Both the position numbers and the translations under genes were made by a program. This document shows positions 28,971-38,286 of a stretch of DNA of 64,000 bases, piece by piece. Below the pieces are notes generated by a model, which had not been told where the DNA came from, ran no database searches, and saw only the letters and a program-made list of their open reading frames with translations. Source of the DNA: Phocaeicola barnesiae DSM 18169 = JCM 13652 (GTDB lineage: Bacteria; Bacteroidota; Bacteroidia; Bacteroidales; Bacteroidaceae); assembly GCF_000374585.1 (NCBI RefSeq), contig NZ_KB894647.1, forward strand, positions 62,001 to 126,000, read 5' to 3'. The first letter of the stretch is position 1; every line of letters starts with the position of its first letter.

Positions 28971-30344
28971 ATGAGCAATAAACAGAAAAGATTCATCCTT
29001 TCCGAGGATGAGATTCCAAAATACTGGTACAATATCCAGGCTGATATGAAAAACAAACCGCTTCCGCCGCTGAACCCGGCTACACGTCAGCCGCTGAAGC
29101 CCGAAGACTTATATCCTATTTTTGCCAAGGAACTCTGTCATCAGGAACTGGACCAGACCCATACATGGATAGAAATACCGGAAGCGGTCCGCGAAATGTA
29201 CAAATATTACCGAAGCACCCCACTGGTCCGCGCTTATGGACTGGAAAAAGCCTTGGGAACTCCGGCACACATCTATTTCAAGAACGAAAGTGTCAGCCCT
29301 ATCGGCTCACATAAGTTGAACTCAGCCTTGGCACAGGCCTATTACTGTAAACAGGAAGGAGTAACGAATATCACCACCGAAACCGGCGCCGGACAATGGG
29401 GAGCAGCCTTGTCGTATGCCGCCAAGGTATTTGGCCTGGAAGCTGCCGTCTATCAGGTAAAAATCAGTTATGAACAGAAACCTTACCGCCGCAGTATCAT
29501 GCAGACATTCGGTGCGCAGGTTACTGCATCACCATCCATGTCTACCCGTGCCGGAAAAGACATTCTGACCAAATACCCGAACCACCAGGGTTCTTTGGGT
29601 ACAGCCATCTCGGAAGCCATCGAATTGGCACGTACCACCCCGAACTGTAAATACACCTTGGGCTCTGTATTGAGTCACGTTACCTTGCATCAGACCATCA
29701 TCGGTCTGGAAGCCGAAAAACAGATGGAAATGGCTGGCGAATACCCGGACATGATTATCGGTTGCTTCGGAGGTGGTTCCAACTTCGGAGGCATCAGTTT
29801 CCCGTTCATGAGACATACCATCCTGGAAGGAAAACAGACACGATACATCGCGGCCGAACCGGCTTCCTGCCCGAAGCTGACCCGCGGTAAATTCGAATAC
29901 GACTTCGGTGACGAAGCCGGATATACTCCGTTGCTACCGATGTTTACTTTGGGACATAACTTCCGACCGGCCAATATCCATGCCGGTGGTCTGCGCTATC
30001 ACGGTGCCGGCGTTATCGTTTCACAGCTGTTGAAAGACAAACTGATGGAAGCCGTGGATATTCCACAACTGGAAACATTCGAGGCAGGTATCTTATTCGC
30101 CAAATCGGAAGGTATCATCCCGGCTCCGGAATCCTGTCACGCCATCGCTGCCACCATCCGCGAAGCTAAGAAATGCATTGAGACCGGTGAAGAGAAAGTT
30201 ATCCTGTTTAACTTGTCAGGTCACGGTTTGATTGACATGACAGCCTACGACCAGTACCTGTCAGGAAACCTCAACAACTACACGTTAAGTGACGAAGAAA
30301 TCAATCATAATCTGGAAGATGTTCCACAGGTAAAGATGGACTGA
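28971..30344 (+). CDS. TrpB-like PLP-dependent enzyme (TrpB2 type)
   Basis: Probably synthesises tryptophan from indole and serine, or acts as an indole-salvage or deaminase relative. The 457-residue protein has SHKLNSALAQAYY with the PLP-binding Lys115, ETGAGQWGAALS for the serine substrate and CFGGGSNFGGISFP for the phosphate. Length and the N-terminal extension (about 1-60) fit the TrpB2 group, which usually does not pair with TrpA; no trpA or other trp gene is nearby. A symporter gene follows after 125 bp with a hairpin between them. Confidence 0.93.
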   Translation: MSNKQKRFILSEDEIPKYWYNIQADMKNKPLPPLNPATRQPLKPEDLYPIFAKELCHQELDQTHTWIEIPEAVREMYKYYRSTPLVRAYGLEKALGTPAHIYFKNESVSPIGSHKLNSALAQAYYCKQEGVTNITTETGAGQWGAALSYAAKVFGLEAAVYQVKISYEQKPYRRSIMQTFGAQVTASPSMSTRAGKDILTKYPNHQGSLGTAISEAIELARTTPNCKYTLGSVLSHVTLHQTIIGLEAEKQMEMAGEYPDMIIGCFGGGSNFGGISFPFMRHTILEGKQTRYIAAEPASCPKLTRGKFEYDFGDEAGYTPLLPMFTLGHNFRPANIHAGGLRYHGAGVIVSQLLKDKLMEAVDIPQLETFEAGILFAKSEGIIPAPESCHAIAATIREAKKCIETGEEKVILFNLSGHGLIDMTAYDQYLSGNLNNYTLSDEEINHNLEDVPQVKMD

Positions 30345-30376
30345 TTTATCACTGAAACTCTGTCTTTAAATATAGA

Positions 30377-30425
30377 GAAGGCTGCTTCTGTGAAGATGAT
30401 TTCTCGGGAGGCAGCCTTCGTCATT
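30377..30425 (+). terminator. Terminator after the trpB-like gene
   Basis: GAAGGCTGCTTC (30377-30388) and GAGGCAGCCTTC (30408-30419) form a 12-bp stem with one G-U pair, followed by GTCATTTT. Confidence 0.75.
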
Positions 30426-30469
30426 TTCCAGAACCTACTCAACAAATACAACAAACCAACGAACTACTC

Positions 30470-31852
30470 ATGGAACAACTGGAACACATTACCGCTAGCA
30501 TCAGTGATTTTTTATGGAGATGGCCGATGATTATTCTCCTGCTGGGAACGCACCTGTTTCTGACCATCCGCCTGCGTTTTCCTCAACGTAAGATTTTTAC
30601 AGCCATCCGGCTTTCCATCCAAAAAGACAACGATTCTGAAGGAGATGTCAGCCAATTCGGAGCACTAACCACCTCTTTGGCGGCCACCATCGGCACGGGG
30701 AACATCATCGGAGTAGCTACTGCCGTAGCTTTCGGAGGCCCCGGTGCAGTCTTCTGGTGTTGGCTGACCGGTGTATTCGGTATCGCCACCAAATATGCCG
30801 AAGGTCTGTTGGCCATCAAATACCGCATCAAGACTTCGACCGGGGAAATGTTAGGTGGACCGATGTATGCCTTGGAACGAGGCCTTAAACAGAAATGGCT
30901 GGGCGGCCTATTCTGCATCTTTACGGCATTGGCGGCCTTCGGAATCGGAAACACCGTACAAGCCAATTCCATTTCGCTGTTGATGAATGAAACCTATGGA
31001 ATCAATGTCCACGTAACCGGGATTGTCATTGCTGTACTGACAGCCCTGGTCATTTTCTTTGGAGTAAAAGGCATTGCCCGTGTCTGCATGGCTTTAGTAC
31101 CACTCATGGCTTTGTTCTACATTGCCGGCTGTATCTATATCCTTTTCGTGAACCGCGCGTTTCTAGGAGAATCTCTCCAATTAATCATCAGTTCTGCCTT
31201 TACCCCTCACGCTGCCGGAGGCGGTTTTCTGGGAACTACAGTCATGATGGCAGCCCGTTACGGCATTGCCCGCGGACTGTTCTCCAATGAATCCGGACTC
31301 GGTTCCGCTCCGATTGTGGCCGCAGCCGCTCAAACCCGCAATCCGGTGAGACAGGCCTTGGTTTCTTCTACCGGTACCTTCTGGGATACGGTTGTCATCT
31401 GTGCATTAACCGGGCTGGTACTTGTCAGCAGTGTACTGGCATTTCCAGACATTGACTACACACAAGGGGGAGCCCTTACCAAAGCTGCATTCGGAAAGAT
31501 TCCTTATATAGGTACCACGATTCTGGCTGTAGGCATTCTCACTTTTGCTTTTTCCACCATTTTAGGTTGGACTTATTATTCGGGAAAAGCCATCGAATAC
31601 CTGGGAGGGAGGAAATGGGTAAAGCCCTACCGCATCGTTTGGATCATTTGCGTTTATTTGGGCTCTATCATGAACCTGCAGGTTGTATGGAACATTGCAG
31701 ACAGCGTAAATGCGCTTATGGCTATTCCGAATCTGATTTCTCTGTTGCTCTTGTCTGGCGTAGCAGTAAAGGAAACCCAAAAGTACCTTTGGGAAGACAG
31801 GCTGCACGAAACAAGCCAAGAAGAAATTCCTCTTCATGACGAGGGGAAATGA
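30470..31852 (+). CDS. Sodium:alanine symporter family (AGCS) transporter
   Basis: Na+-coupled small neutral amino acid uptake. The 460-residue protein has about 11 membrane helices and the AGCS hallmarks GTGNIIGVATAVAFGGPGAVFW, KYAEGLLAIKYR, GIARGLFSNESGLGSAPIVAAAA and GWTYYSGKAIEYLGG. Length is normal. It lies behind the trpB-like gene but past a terminator, so it may have its own promoter within 30426-30469. Confidence 0.95.
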   Translation: MEQLEHITASISDFLWRWPMIILLLGTHLFLTIRLRFPQRKIFTAIRLSIQKDNDSEGDVSQFGALTTSLAATIGTGNIIGVATAVAFGGPGAVFWCWLTGVFGIATKYAEGLLAIKYRIKTSTGEMLGGPMYALERGLKQKWLGGLFCIFTALAAFGIGNTVQANSISLLMNETYGINVHVTGIVIAVLTALVIFFGVKGIARVCMALVPLMALFYIAGCIYILFVNRAFLGESLQLIISSAFTPHAAGGGFLGTTVMMAARYGIARGLFSNESGLGSAPIVAAAAQTRNPVRQALVSSTGTFWDTVVICALTGLVLVSSVLAFPDIDYTQGGALTKAAFGKIPYIGTTILAVGILTFAFSTILGWTYYSGKAIEYLGGRKWVKPYRIVWIICVYLGSIMNLQVVWNIADSVNALMAIPNLISLLLLSGVAVKETQKYLWEDRLHETSQEEIPLHDEGK

Positions 31853-31933
31853 GGTAATTTTCCTCTTCACAAGCCAGAAAATGCCTAAAAACACACTTTT
31901 TCGACATTTTTCTGCGATTTTTTTCGCGAAACA

Positions 31934-31964
31934 CTTGCAGATTCAAAAATAATGCGTACCTTTG
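31934..31964 (+). promoter_or_regulatory. Promoter of the tRNA-Glu pair
   Basis: CTTG at 31934-31937 and TACCTTTG at 31957-31964 are 19 bp apart, matching the Bacteroidetes -33/-7 pattern. The first tRNA starts 39 bases later. Confidence 0.75.
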
Positions 31965-32003
31965 CACCCGTGATTGAGAAACACCTCAACACAAACAAAG
32001 GAT

Positions 32004-32075
32004 GGCCCGTTCGTCTATCGGTTAGGACGCAAGATTTTCATTCTTGAAAGGGGGGTTCGATTCCCCCACGGGCTA
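32004..32075 (+). tRNA. tRNA-Glu (TTC), copy 1
   Basis: 72 nt without CCA encoded as CCA (CCT follows). The acceptor arms GGCCCGT and ACGGGCT pair (with G-U at the first pair), the anticodon arm is CAAGA-TTTTCAT-TCTTG giving anticodon TTC, and the T arm is GGGGG-TTCGATT-CCCCC. It reads glutamate codons GAA/GAG. Confidence 0.97.
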
Positions 32076-32115
32076 CCTAAAAACAAGATTCGATACGTCG
32101 AATCAAACAAAGGAT

Positions 32116-32187
32116 GGCCCGTTCGTCTATCGGTTAGGACGCAAGATTTTCATTCTTGAAAGGGGGGTTCGATTCCCCCACGGGCTA
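32116..32187 (+). tRNA. tRNA-Glu (TTC), copy 2
   Basis: Identical to copy 1 across all 72 nt and exactly 112 bp downstream. The 12 bases before both genes (CAAACAAAGGAT) are also identical, which points to a recent tandem duplication. Both should be processed from one transcript. Confidence 0.97.
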
Positions 32188-32363
32188 CTTTTCTATTTCA
32201 ACTCCCTAGCAAAATTTAAATCAGAAATCTTTTTTCAATATTCTCTTATCAAACAGACAAGTGCATAAACTGTGCTTACAACAGCCATTATCAAAATGAG
32301 ATTGTCAGAAGAAAAAAGAGAAGTAGTCATATTCAACAGTCATTTATATCAACTGCTGCTTAA

Positions 32364-32410
32364 ACAAAAAAATACGCTATTTGCTGCATGCAGACAGCGT
32401 ATTTTTTTGT
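32364..32410. terminator. Bidirectional terminator between the tRNAs and the ABC export operon
   Basis: ACAAAAAAATACGCT (32364-32378) and AGCGTATTTTTTTGT (32396-32410) are a perfect 15-bp inverted repeat with a T7 run on either strand. The loop contains another palindrome, CTGCATGCAG. It can stop transcripts from both sides. Confidence 0.9.
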
Positions 32411-32469
32411 TTATTAACGGTTACTCTTATAAATCCGAGATTAAAAAAACAAGGTGTGCGCATCAACGG

Positions 32470-33561
32470 CTATCCATTCGTTTTCCGATAACTCCACACC
32501 GCCAAAGCTCCAAACACTACCATAAAGCCAAGTAATTTCAGCAATTGCTGCCACAAATCGGCCAAACCGCTTCCTTTAAGGTAAACCATGCGCATCACTT
32601 CCACGAAATACGTCAACGGATTAAAGCGAGAAATCCATTGTGCCCATTCCGGCATACTGCGCACAGGGGTAAAGAGCCCGCTCAGCAACAGAAATACGAT
32701 AATAAAGAAAAACTCCACAAACATAGCCTGCTGCATGGTCGAAGAATAATTGGAGACAATCAGTCCGAAACCAGAAACGACTACCACATAGATACAGGCA
32801 AACAGATAAATCACGCCCAGATTACCCACCGGTACAATACCATAAAAAAGAACAGCCAAGATGAAACAAAGACTGATAACTATCAAACCTACCACCCAAT
32901 AAGGTATCAGCTTGGCCAGGATAAAGGCAAACTTACTTAATGGAGTTACATTCAATTGCTCGATAGTACCTACTTCCTTCTCACTGACAATATTCAACGA
33001 GGGTAAAAAACCGCTCAACATAGTCAACAACATCACCATCAGAGCCGGAACCATGAATCTCTTATAATCCAAGTGTGGATTATACAGATAAAGCGATGAC
33101 AGCTTCACAGGGGATTCTACAGGATGAAGTTCGCTGACAAACGACTGAATGACAGAAGAAAGATAAGATGTACCGATTCCTCCTTTGGTTCCATTGATTG
33201 AGTTGGCAGAAACCTGCAATTGTACCGGCATCCCGGTAGTCAGATTCTTTTCCAGATCCACAGGAATTTCCAGAATCACATCGGCGGTGCCATTTTCTAT
33301 CTCCTCCAGAGCCTGATCATAGTTGGAAACACTTCCTACCAGATTGAAATAATCGGTAGAAGCCACCTTTTCAATCAACCGACGGGAAGTCATAGACCGG
33401 TCATGATCCACCACACAGACATTGTTGTATTTTATCTCCAGATTGGCCGCCCAAGGCATAAGCAACATCATGATGCAAGGGAAAACCAGAATCAGACGAG
33501 GAATAATTGCATTCCGCCTCATCTGCTTGAATTCTTTTTCAATGAGATATTTCAGTACCAT
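32470..33561 (-). CDS. ABC-2 type transporter permease (YhhJ/YbhR-like), second of two
   Basis: Membrane subunit of a drug-export type ABC system. In 363 residues: one N-terminal helix (about 20-40), a long periplasmic domain (40-170), and five C-terminal helices with EKEVGTIEQLNVTPLSKFAFILAK, the ABC-2 family signature region. Paralogous to the permease encoded directly upstream. Last gene of a six-gene operon that starts with a TetR regulator, and followed by a strong bidirectional terminator. Confidence 0.94.
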   Translation of the reverse strand: MVLKYLIEKEFKQMRRNAIIPRLILVFPCIMMLLMPWAANLEIKYNNVCVVDHDRSMTSRRLIEKVASTDYFNLVGSVSNYDQALEEIENGTADVILEIPVDLEKNLTTGMPVQLQVSANSINGTKGGIGTSYLSSVIQSFVSELHPVESPVKLSSLYLYNPHLDYKRFMVPALMVMLLTMLSGFLPSLNIVSEKEVGTIEQLNVTPLSKFAFILAKLIPYWVVGLIVISLCFILAVLFYGIVPVGNLGVIYLFACIYVVVVSGFGLIVSNYSSTMQQAMFVEFFFIIVFLLLSGLFTPVRSMPEWAQWISRFNPLTYFVEVMRMVYLKGSGLADLWQQLLKLLGFMVVFGALAVWSYRKTNG

Positions 33562-33572
33562 AACTCCACTCC

Positions 33573-34664
33573 TTATTCCAAACGATCCTTAAACTTTACC
33601 AGACTCAACACAATCAAAGCTACAGCCATCACAGACAGAATAATGATTTCTTTCCATACAGCAACCAGACCAAGCCCTTCAATCATCACCTTCTTGACAG
33701 CCAGAATATACCACTTGGCCGGGATGATATCCGACAGCCACAGCAGAACTACAGGCATACTCTCCGTCGGGAAAATCATGCCGGAAAGCAACATGACCGG
33801 CATCATCAGCACCATACCCGAAATCAACATGGCAGCTACCTGATTGTCAACCAGACAAGAGACAAAAAGCCCTAAAGCCAAGGCTACCGCAATCAAGAGG
33901 AAACTCAAGAATGCCAAAAGCAAAAGACTTCCCGCCACCGGTACATGCAACACATACACAGAAAGCAGAAGAATCGTAGTCAGGTTGATTCCAGACAGCA
34001 CCAGGTATGGAACGGCCTTCGCCAAGATGATGAACACCGAACGGATGGGAGAAACCAGCAGTACCTCCATCGTTCCGGTCTCCTTCTCCCGGACAATGGA
34101 TACGGCAGTCATCATGGCACAAATCAACATCAAGATCAAACCCATCACACCCGGTACAAAGTTATAGGCACTCTTCATCTGCGGATTAAACAACAGATGT
34201 GTCTGGATGGCCACCTGCGCCTGCCCTTCCTCCTGTAAAGCCGTAGCCATTACCCCTTGTGCATAATTGGCCGCCATTGTGGCAGTATTCGGGTCGGTAG
34301 CGTCCACTACCAGTTGCAATCCGGCATTCCCGGTATGATACAGGTTATTCTCGAAATCCGGAGAAAACTGAACGACTACATCCACTTTTCCCTGCCGGAA
34401 AGCATCCTCTATTTCCTGAGGATCATGCAGATAACACACCACATCGAAATACCGGTTCTCGTCCAACCGTTCCACGATACGACGTGTCGTCCGGTCGGAT
34501 ACCGGATCCAGTACACCTACCCGACTGTTTTTCAGCTCCGTAGAGATAGCGAAACCAAACAGTACGATCTGAATCACAGGCATTCCCAACAAGATAAGCA
34601 TCGTGCGCTTATCCCGGAATATGTGATAAAACTCTATTTTAACAAAAGCCCAAAACTGTTTCAT
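33573..34664 (-). CDS. ABC-2 type transporter permease (YbhS-like), first of two
   Basis: 363 residues from ATG 34664, one base after the stop of the ATPase gene; upstream in-frame codons overlap that gene. It has the same layout as its neighbour: N-terminal helix, periplasmic domain, then a membrane domain containing REKETGTMEVLLVSPIRSVFIILAK. The two permeases probably form a heterodimer. Confidence 0.94.
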   Translation of the reverse strand: MKQFWAFVKIEFYHIFRDKRTMLILLGMPVIQIVLFGFAISTELKNSRVGVLDPVSDRTTRRIVERLDENRYFDVVCYLHDPQEIEDAFRQGKVDVVVQFSPDFENNLYHTGNAGLQLVVDATDPNTATMAANYAQGVMATALQEEGQAQVAIQTHLLFNPQMKSAYNFVPGVMGLILMLICAMMTAVSIVREKETGTMEVLLVSPIRSVFIILAKAVPYLVLSGINLTTILLLSVYVLHVPVAGSLLLLAFLSFLLIAVALALGLFVSCLVDNQVAAMLISGMVLMMPVMLLSGMIFPTESMPVVLLWLSDIIPAKWYILAVKKVMIEGLGLVAVWKEIIILSVMAVALIVLSLVKFKDRLE

Positions 34665-34665
34665 C

Positions 34666-36126
34666 TTAATCAGATTTACGGGTAGCCTCTCGGGCCAACC
34701 GATGAAAAACACCATCCATATCTTTCTCACCGAATGTACGCTTCAGTTCTTCCGGTGTCCCCAATACCCGGATACATCCGTCTACCATAATGGAAACCCG
34801 TCCACAGAACTCGGCCTCATCCATATAATGTGTCGTCACAAACACTGTAATGCCTCGGTCTGCCGCCCGATAAATAAGCTCCCAAAACTGACGGCGGGTC
34901 TTCGGATCGACACCTCCTGTCGGTTCATCCAGAAAAACGATTTCCGGACGATGAAACGTTGCCACCGAAAATGCCAGACGCTGCTTCCAGCCTAAAGGCA
35001 AAGACCGGACCAAGGTATCCCGTTCCTTCTCCAGTCCCAGTTCTTTCAGCACCTCTTCCGTACGCTCTCTGATGACAGTCTCATCCAATCCGTAAATCCC
35101 GGCAAAAAGACGGATATTCTCCCACACCTTCAAATCATCATACAAGGAAAACTTCTGACTCATATAACCGATGTGTTTCTTAATCTCTTCCTGCTGGGTA
35201 TTGATATCGAAACCGGCTACAGTACCAGTTCCCTCCGTCGGGTACGAAAGTCCGCAAAGCATACGCATGGCAGTAGTCTTTCCTGCCCCGTTCGCTCCCA
35301 GGAAACCGAAAATTTCCCCCTTCCTGACACTGAATGAAATATGGTCCACAGCCGTAAAGTCGCCGAAACGCTTCACCAGGTCTTTCACTTCGATGGCATA
35401 TTCCTGCTGCAAAACGGCCTCTTCCCGCTGTAATCCCGGCGGACAAAGAATATCGGCAAAACGTTCCAACATAACGGCAGGAGTATCAATTCCCTTCAAT
35501 TCACCCTGGTAAAGAAAAGCCATACGGTCGCACGACTTGATTTCATCCAGATAAGGAGTAGATACCAGCATGGTGATTCCCTCCTGCTTCAAACGGCGGA
35601 GCATTTCCCAGAATTCCTTCCGCGATACGGGGTCTACACCCGTAGTCGGCTCATCCAGAAACAGAACGACCGGCTTATGAATCAACGCACAACTCAGAGC
35701 CAGCTTCTGCTTCATTCCCCCCGAAAGTTTTCCGGCTTTCCGTTTCTTGAAAGGCTCTATCTGCTTGTAGATAGCTTCTATCAGCCGATAGTTCTCTTGA
35801 ACTGTTGTTCCGAAAAGAGTGGCAAAAAACTCCAGATTCTCTTCCACCGACAAATCGGGATAAAGGGAGAATCGCCCCGGCATATAGCCCACACAGCGGC
35901 GGATAGCCTTGTAATCCTTCACCGTATCGAATCCGTTTACTGTAATTGCCCCTTCATCGGGATACAGCAAAGTAGTCAACATCCGGAACAGCGAAGTCTT
36001 GCCAGACCCGTCGGGACCTATGATACCAAAAATTTCACCAGGCATGACTTCCAGGCTGACATGCTGCAGAGCCTGCACCTTCCCGTAACTTTTGGAAACA
36101 TCGTGTATCGTTACCAGCGGTTTCAT
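34666..36126 (-). CDS. Tandem ABC ATPase (YbhF-like)
   Basis: Energises the two permeases. 486 residues with two ATPase domains. The first has Walker A GPDGSGKTS (37-45), signature LSGGMKQK and Walker B VLFLDEPTTGVD. The second has GANGAGKTT, the degenerate signature LPLGWKQR and IVFLDEPTGGVD. Such a changed second signature is usual in YbhF-type proteins. Its start overlaps the stop of the hlyD gene by 4 bases. Confidence 0.96.
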   Translation of the reverse strand: MKPLVTIHDVSKSYGKVQALQHVSLEVMPGEIFGIIGPDGSGKTSLFRMLTTLLYPDEGAITVNGFDTVKDYKAIRRCVGYMPGRFSLYPDLSVEENLEFFATLFGTTVQENYRLIEAIYKQIEPFKKRKAGKLSGGMKQKLALSCALIHKPVVLFLDEPTTGVDPVSRKEFWEMLRRLKQEGITMLVSTPYLDEIKSCDRMAFLYQGELKGIDTPAVMLERFADILCPPGLQREEAVLQQEYAIEVKDLVKRFGDFTAVDHISFSVRKGEIFGFLGANGAGKTTAMRMLCGLSYPTEGTGTVAGFDINTQQEEIKKHIGYMSQKFSLYDDLKVWENIRLFAGIYGLDETVIRERTEEVLKELGLEKERDTLVRSLPLGWKQRLAFSVATFHRPEIVFLDEPTGGVDPKTRRQFWELIYRAADRGITVFVTTHYMDEAEFCGRVSIMVDGCIRVLGTPEELKRTFGEKDMDGVFHRLAREATRKSD

Positions 36127-37028
36127 GGCTCCAACAACTTCACTTCTCCATACATACCCAACTTCAACGCCCCATCGTTCTGCACCGCAATCTTCACAGC
36201 GTACACCAGATTGGCACGTTCATCACGAGTCTGGATGGTCTTGGGAGTAAACTCGGCCTGCGAAGCAATCCACGTGATACGGCCGGGATATTCCTTCCGT
36301 TCATCCTTTCCGTAATCGGCGTAAACCTTCACTTCCTGTCCCAACTTCACCTGAGTCAGCTGGTCGGCACCCACATAGGCACGCAGATAGACATGCTCCA
36401 TATCCGCCACCTTGAACAACGGTTTCCCGACAGCCGTCACTTCTCCTTCTTCCGCGTATTTAGCCAGTACCGTCCCACTCAGCGGAGACACGATCCGGCA
36501 TTTGCTCAGTTGGTCGTCTACCTGCATCACCTGTACAGCCATCGCGTCACTTTCATCGGAAACCCCTTGATTGCCCTTGGTCAGCGTAGACAATTGCGCA
36601 GCCAGCTGCTTCTTCAAGACTTCAAGCTGAGACTCCAGGTCGTCCACCTGCTTCTGTGTACCGGCCTGCTGCTCCAACAGGCTCATGAAACGTTTCCGTT
36701 CCTTTTCGGTCTTGGCTATCTGTTCCTGGGTAGCCGCCACCTGCTTGGCAATATCCGCCTTCCGTGAACCGATGGAGCGCAGACTAGCCTCCAACTGCAG
36801 TTTCTTCAGATAAAGCTGGACTGAATCAATCGTCCCTACCCGCTGACCGGCAGAAAGCAAGTCTCCTTCTTCCACCTCCAGTGAAAGTATCTTTCCTGTA
36901 GCCTCGGCAGAAACCACCACCTCCGTCGATTCAAAAATTCCGGAAGCGTCAAATTCCAGATCGCCTCCTCCACAGGATGCCAACCCCATGCAGGCCACAC
37001 CCATCACGATTTCTAGCACCTTTTTCAT
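36123..37028 (-). CDS. HlyD-family periplasmic adaptor (YbhG-like), lipoprotein
   Basis: Bridges the inner-membrane ABC pump and the outer-membrane channel. The 301-residue protein has a lipoprotein signal (MGLASCGGG, Cys19), barrel-lipoyl half VVVSAEATGKILSLEVEEGDLLSAG, a long coiled-coil hairpin (about 75-160, rich in Lys, Glu and Gln), and the second lipoyl half with SPLSGTVLAKYAEEGEVTAVG. One-base gap from the tolC gene. Confidence 0.95.
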   Translation of the reverse strand: MKKVLEIVMGVACMGLASCGGGDLEFDASGIFESTEVVVSAEATGKILSLEVEEGDLLSAGQRVGTIDSVQLYLKKLQLEASLRSIGSRKADIAKQVAATQEQIAKTEKERKRFMSLLEQQAGTQKQVDDLESQLEVLKKQLAAQLSTLTKGNQGVSDESDAMAVQVMQVDDQLSKCRIVSPLSGTVLAKYAEEGEVTAVGKPLFKVADMEHVYLRAYVGADQLTQVKLGQEVKVYADYGKDERKEYPGRITWIASQAEFTPKTIQTRDERANLVYAVKIAVQNDGALKLGMYGEVKLLEP

Positions 37029-37029
37029 G

Positions 37030-38286
37030 TCATTCGTTGGTTATATATTGCAAATCATAAAGCGTCTGTAACAATTCTATCTCATGCAGCACCTTCTCCT
37101 GCCGTGCCTGGTTTTCCGACAGCACTTCCCGAAGCATTTCCGTAACCGTCAGCGTACCGTTCGTCATCTTCACTTCGGCCGACCGGCGGATATTCTCACG
37201 CAAGCGAATCCGCTCCTCGTCACTCTTCATCAACCCCCTCAACTTATCCACCTGCCTGTTGGACTGTTCCGTTTCCATCCGGCTGTTCAGGAAAAAGATT
37301 TCCTGCTGTATATCGACGTTGTGACGGTTCAGTTCAATCAGTTTCCGGTCGTTCTTCAATGTATAGAATCCACCGATATTCCAGGTCAGCTTCACTCCGG
37401 CTACATAATAGGGAGAAAAGCCTCCTTTCAGGATATTCAGCCCCGGATCGCCGTAAGCCCCCTGCACAAACAGTCCCAGCTTCGGGTAATTCTGAGCCAT
37501 CAAGCCCTTACGCTGTACATCCAGACTGGTCCGTTGCAGGTCGTACAGCTTCAACTCCGGACGGCGGTTCACTCCACTTCCAACGGCAGGTATTTCCGGA
37601 CGGACAAAGACCTCACCGACCGTTTCCGGCCTACCGATAAGCCAACCTAAGACTCCGGCATACGATTTGCGGAAAGCCTTCAGTTCCTCCTCGTTCTGTT
37701 CGGCTTCCAACTGTTCTACCTTCACCGCATCCAGGTCCGCCTGATTGGCCGTACCGGCATTCATACATGCCTGTACCTGTGCATGGTTCAGTTCCAACTG
37801 CTTCTTCAGCAAATCATTCTGTTCCAACTTGGCATCGCAGAGCAGCACTCCGAAAAACAGTTCATCCACCCTGTCGTTCAACGTATAAAGACCGACTTCC
37901 ACTTCCTGTTGCTTGACAGCGTGCTCCGCCTGCGTAGCCTCCTTCCGGTTCCGGATAACTCCACCGTCCCAAATCAACTGGTTCACTTCCGCCGAAATCT
38001 GATACTGGTCTTTCTCCATACCGGTTTCAATCCCCGGAATATCAAACGGCAACTTTGTGACGTCCGACTGATAAGAAACCTTTCCAGATACTGCAAGCTG
38101 TGGCAGATACCCCTTTCTGATGTTCTGCAACGTAAATTCCTCGGTCCGTTTCAGCAAATCCAACTGCTTGACGGCCGGATAATTCTGCCGGGCATACTCC
38201 CGGCATTCCTGCAACGTGAGCTGAGCCATCCCTACCACCGGCAAGAACATTCCCAGCAAGCATCCGATGATTCGTCCGATTCTCAT
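37030..38286 (-). CDS. TolC-family outer membrane efflux channel
   Basis: 418 residues with a signal peptide (ending near VVGMAQ), starting the mature part with LTLQECREYARQNYPAV, the typical TolC start. Long coiled helices repeat in two halves (EAEQNEEEL; MRTEQSNRQ-like), and the C-terminal segment runs NGTLTVTEMLREVLSEN. Overlaps the tetR gene by 4 bases, so it is translationally coupled. Confidence 0.94.
   Translation of the reverse strand: MRIGRIIGCLLGMFLPVVGMAQLTLQECREYARQNYPAVKQLDLLKRTEEFTLQNIRKGYLPQLAVSGKVSYQSDVTKLPFDIPGIETGMEKDQYQISAEVNQLIWDGGVIRNRKEATQAEHAVKQQEVEVGLYTLNDRVDELFFGVLLCDAKLEQNDLLKKQLELNHAQVQACMNAGTANQADLDAVKVEQLEAEQNEEELKAFRKSYAGVLGWLIGRPETVGEVFVRPEIPAVGSGVNRRPELKLYDLQRTSLDVQRKGLMAQNYPKLGLFVQGAYGDPGLNILKGGFSPYYVAGVKLTWNIGGFYTLKNDRKLIELNRHNVDIQQEIFFLNSRMETEQSNRQVDKLRGLMKSDEERIRLRENIRRSAEVKMTNGTLTVTEMLREVLSENQARQEKVLHEIELLQTLYDLQYITNE

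Larger units (their letters stand above)
31992..32189 (+). repeat. Tandem direct repeat of period 112 bp containing the two tRNA-Glu genes
   Basis: 31992-32077 and 32104-32189 match base for base apart from the outer edge, offset 112 bp. The remaining 26 bases between copies (32078-32103) are unlike the sequence after copy 2, so only the tRNA plus its short leader was duplicated or kept identical. Confidence 0.85.

Noticed and set aside
32004..32187. tRNA-Glu genes as an attachment site of an integrated element
   Set aside because: No integrase or mobilisation genes on either side and no partial tRNA copy elsewhere in the window.
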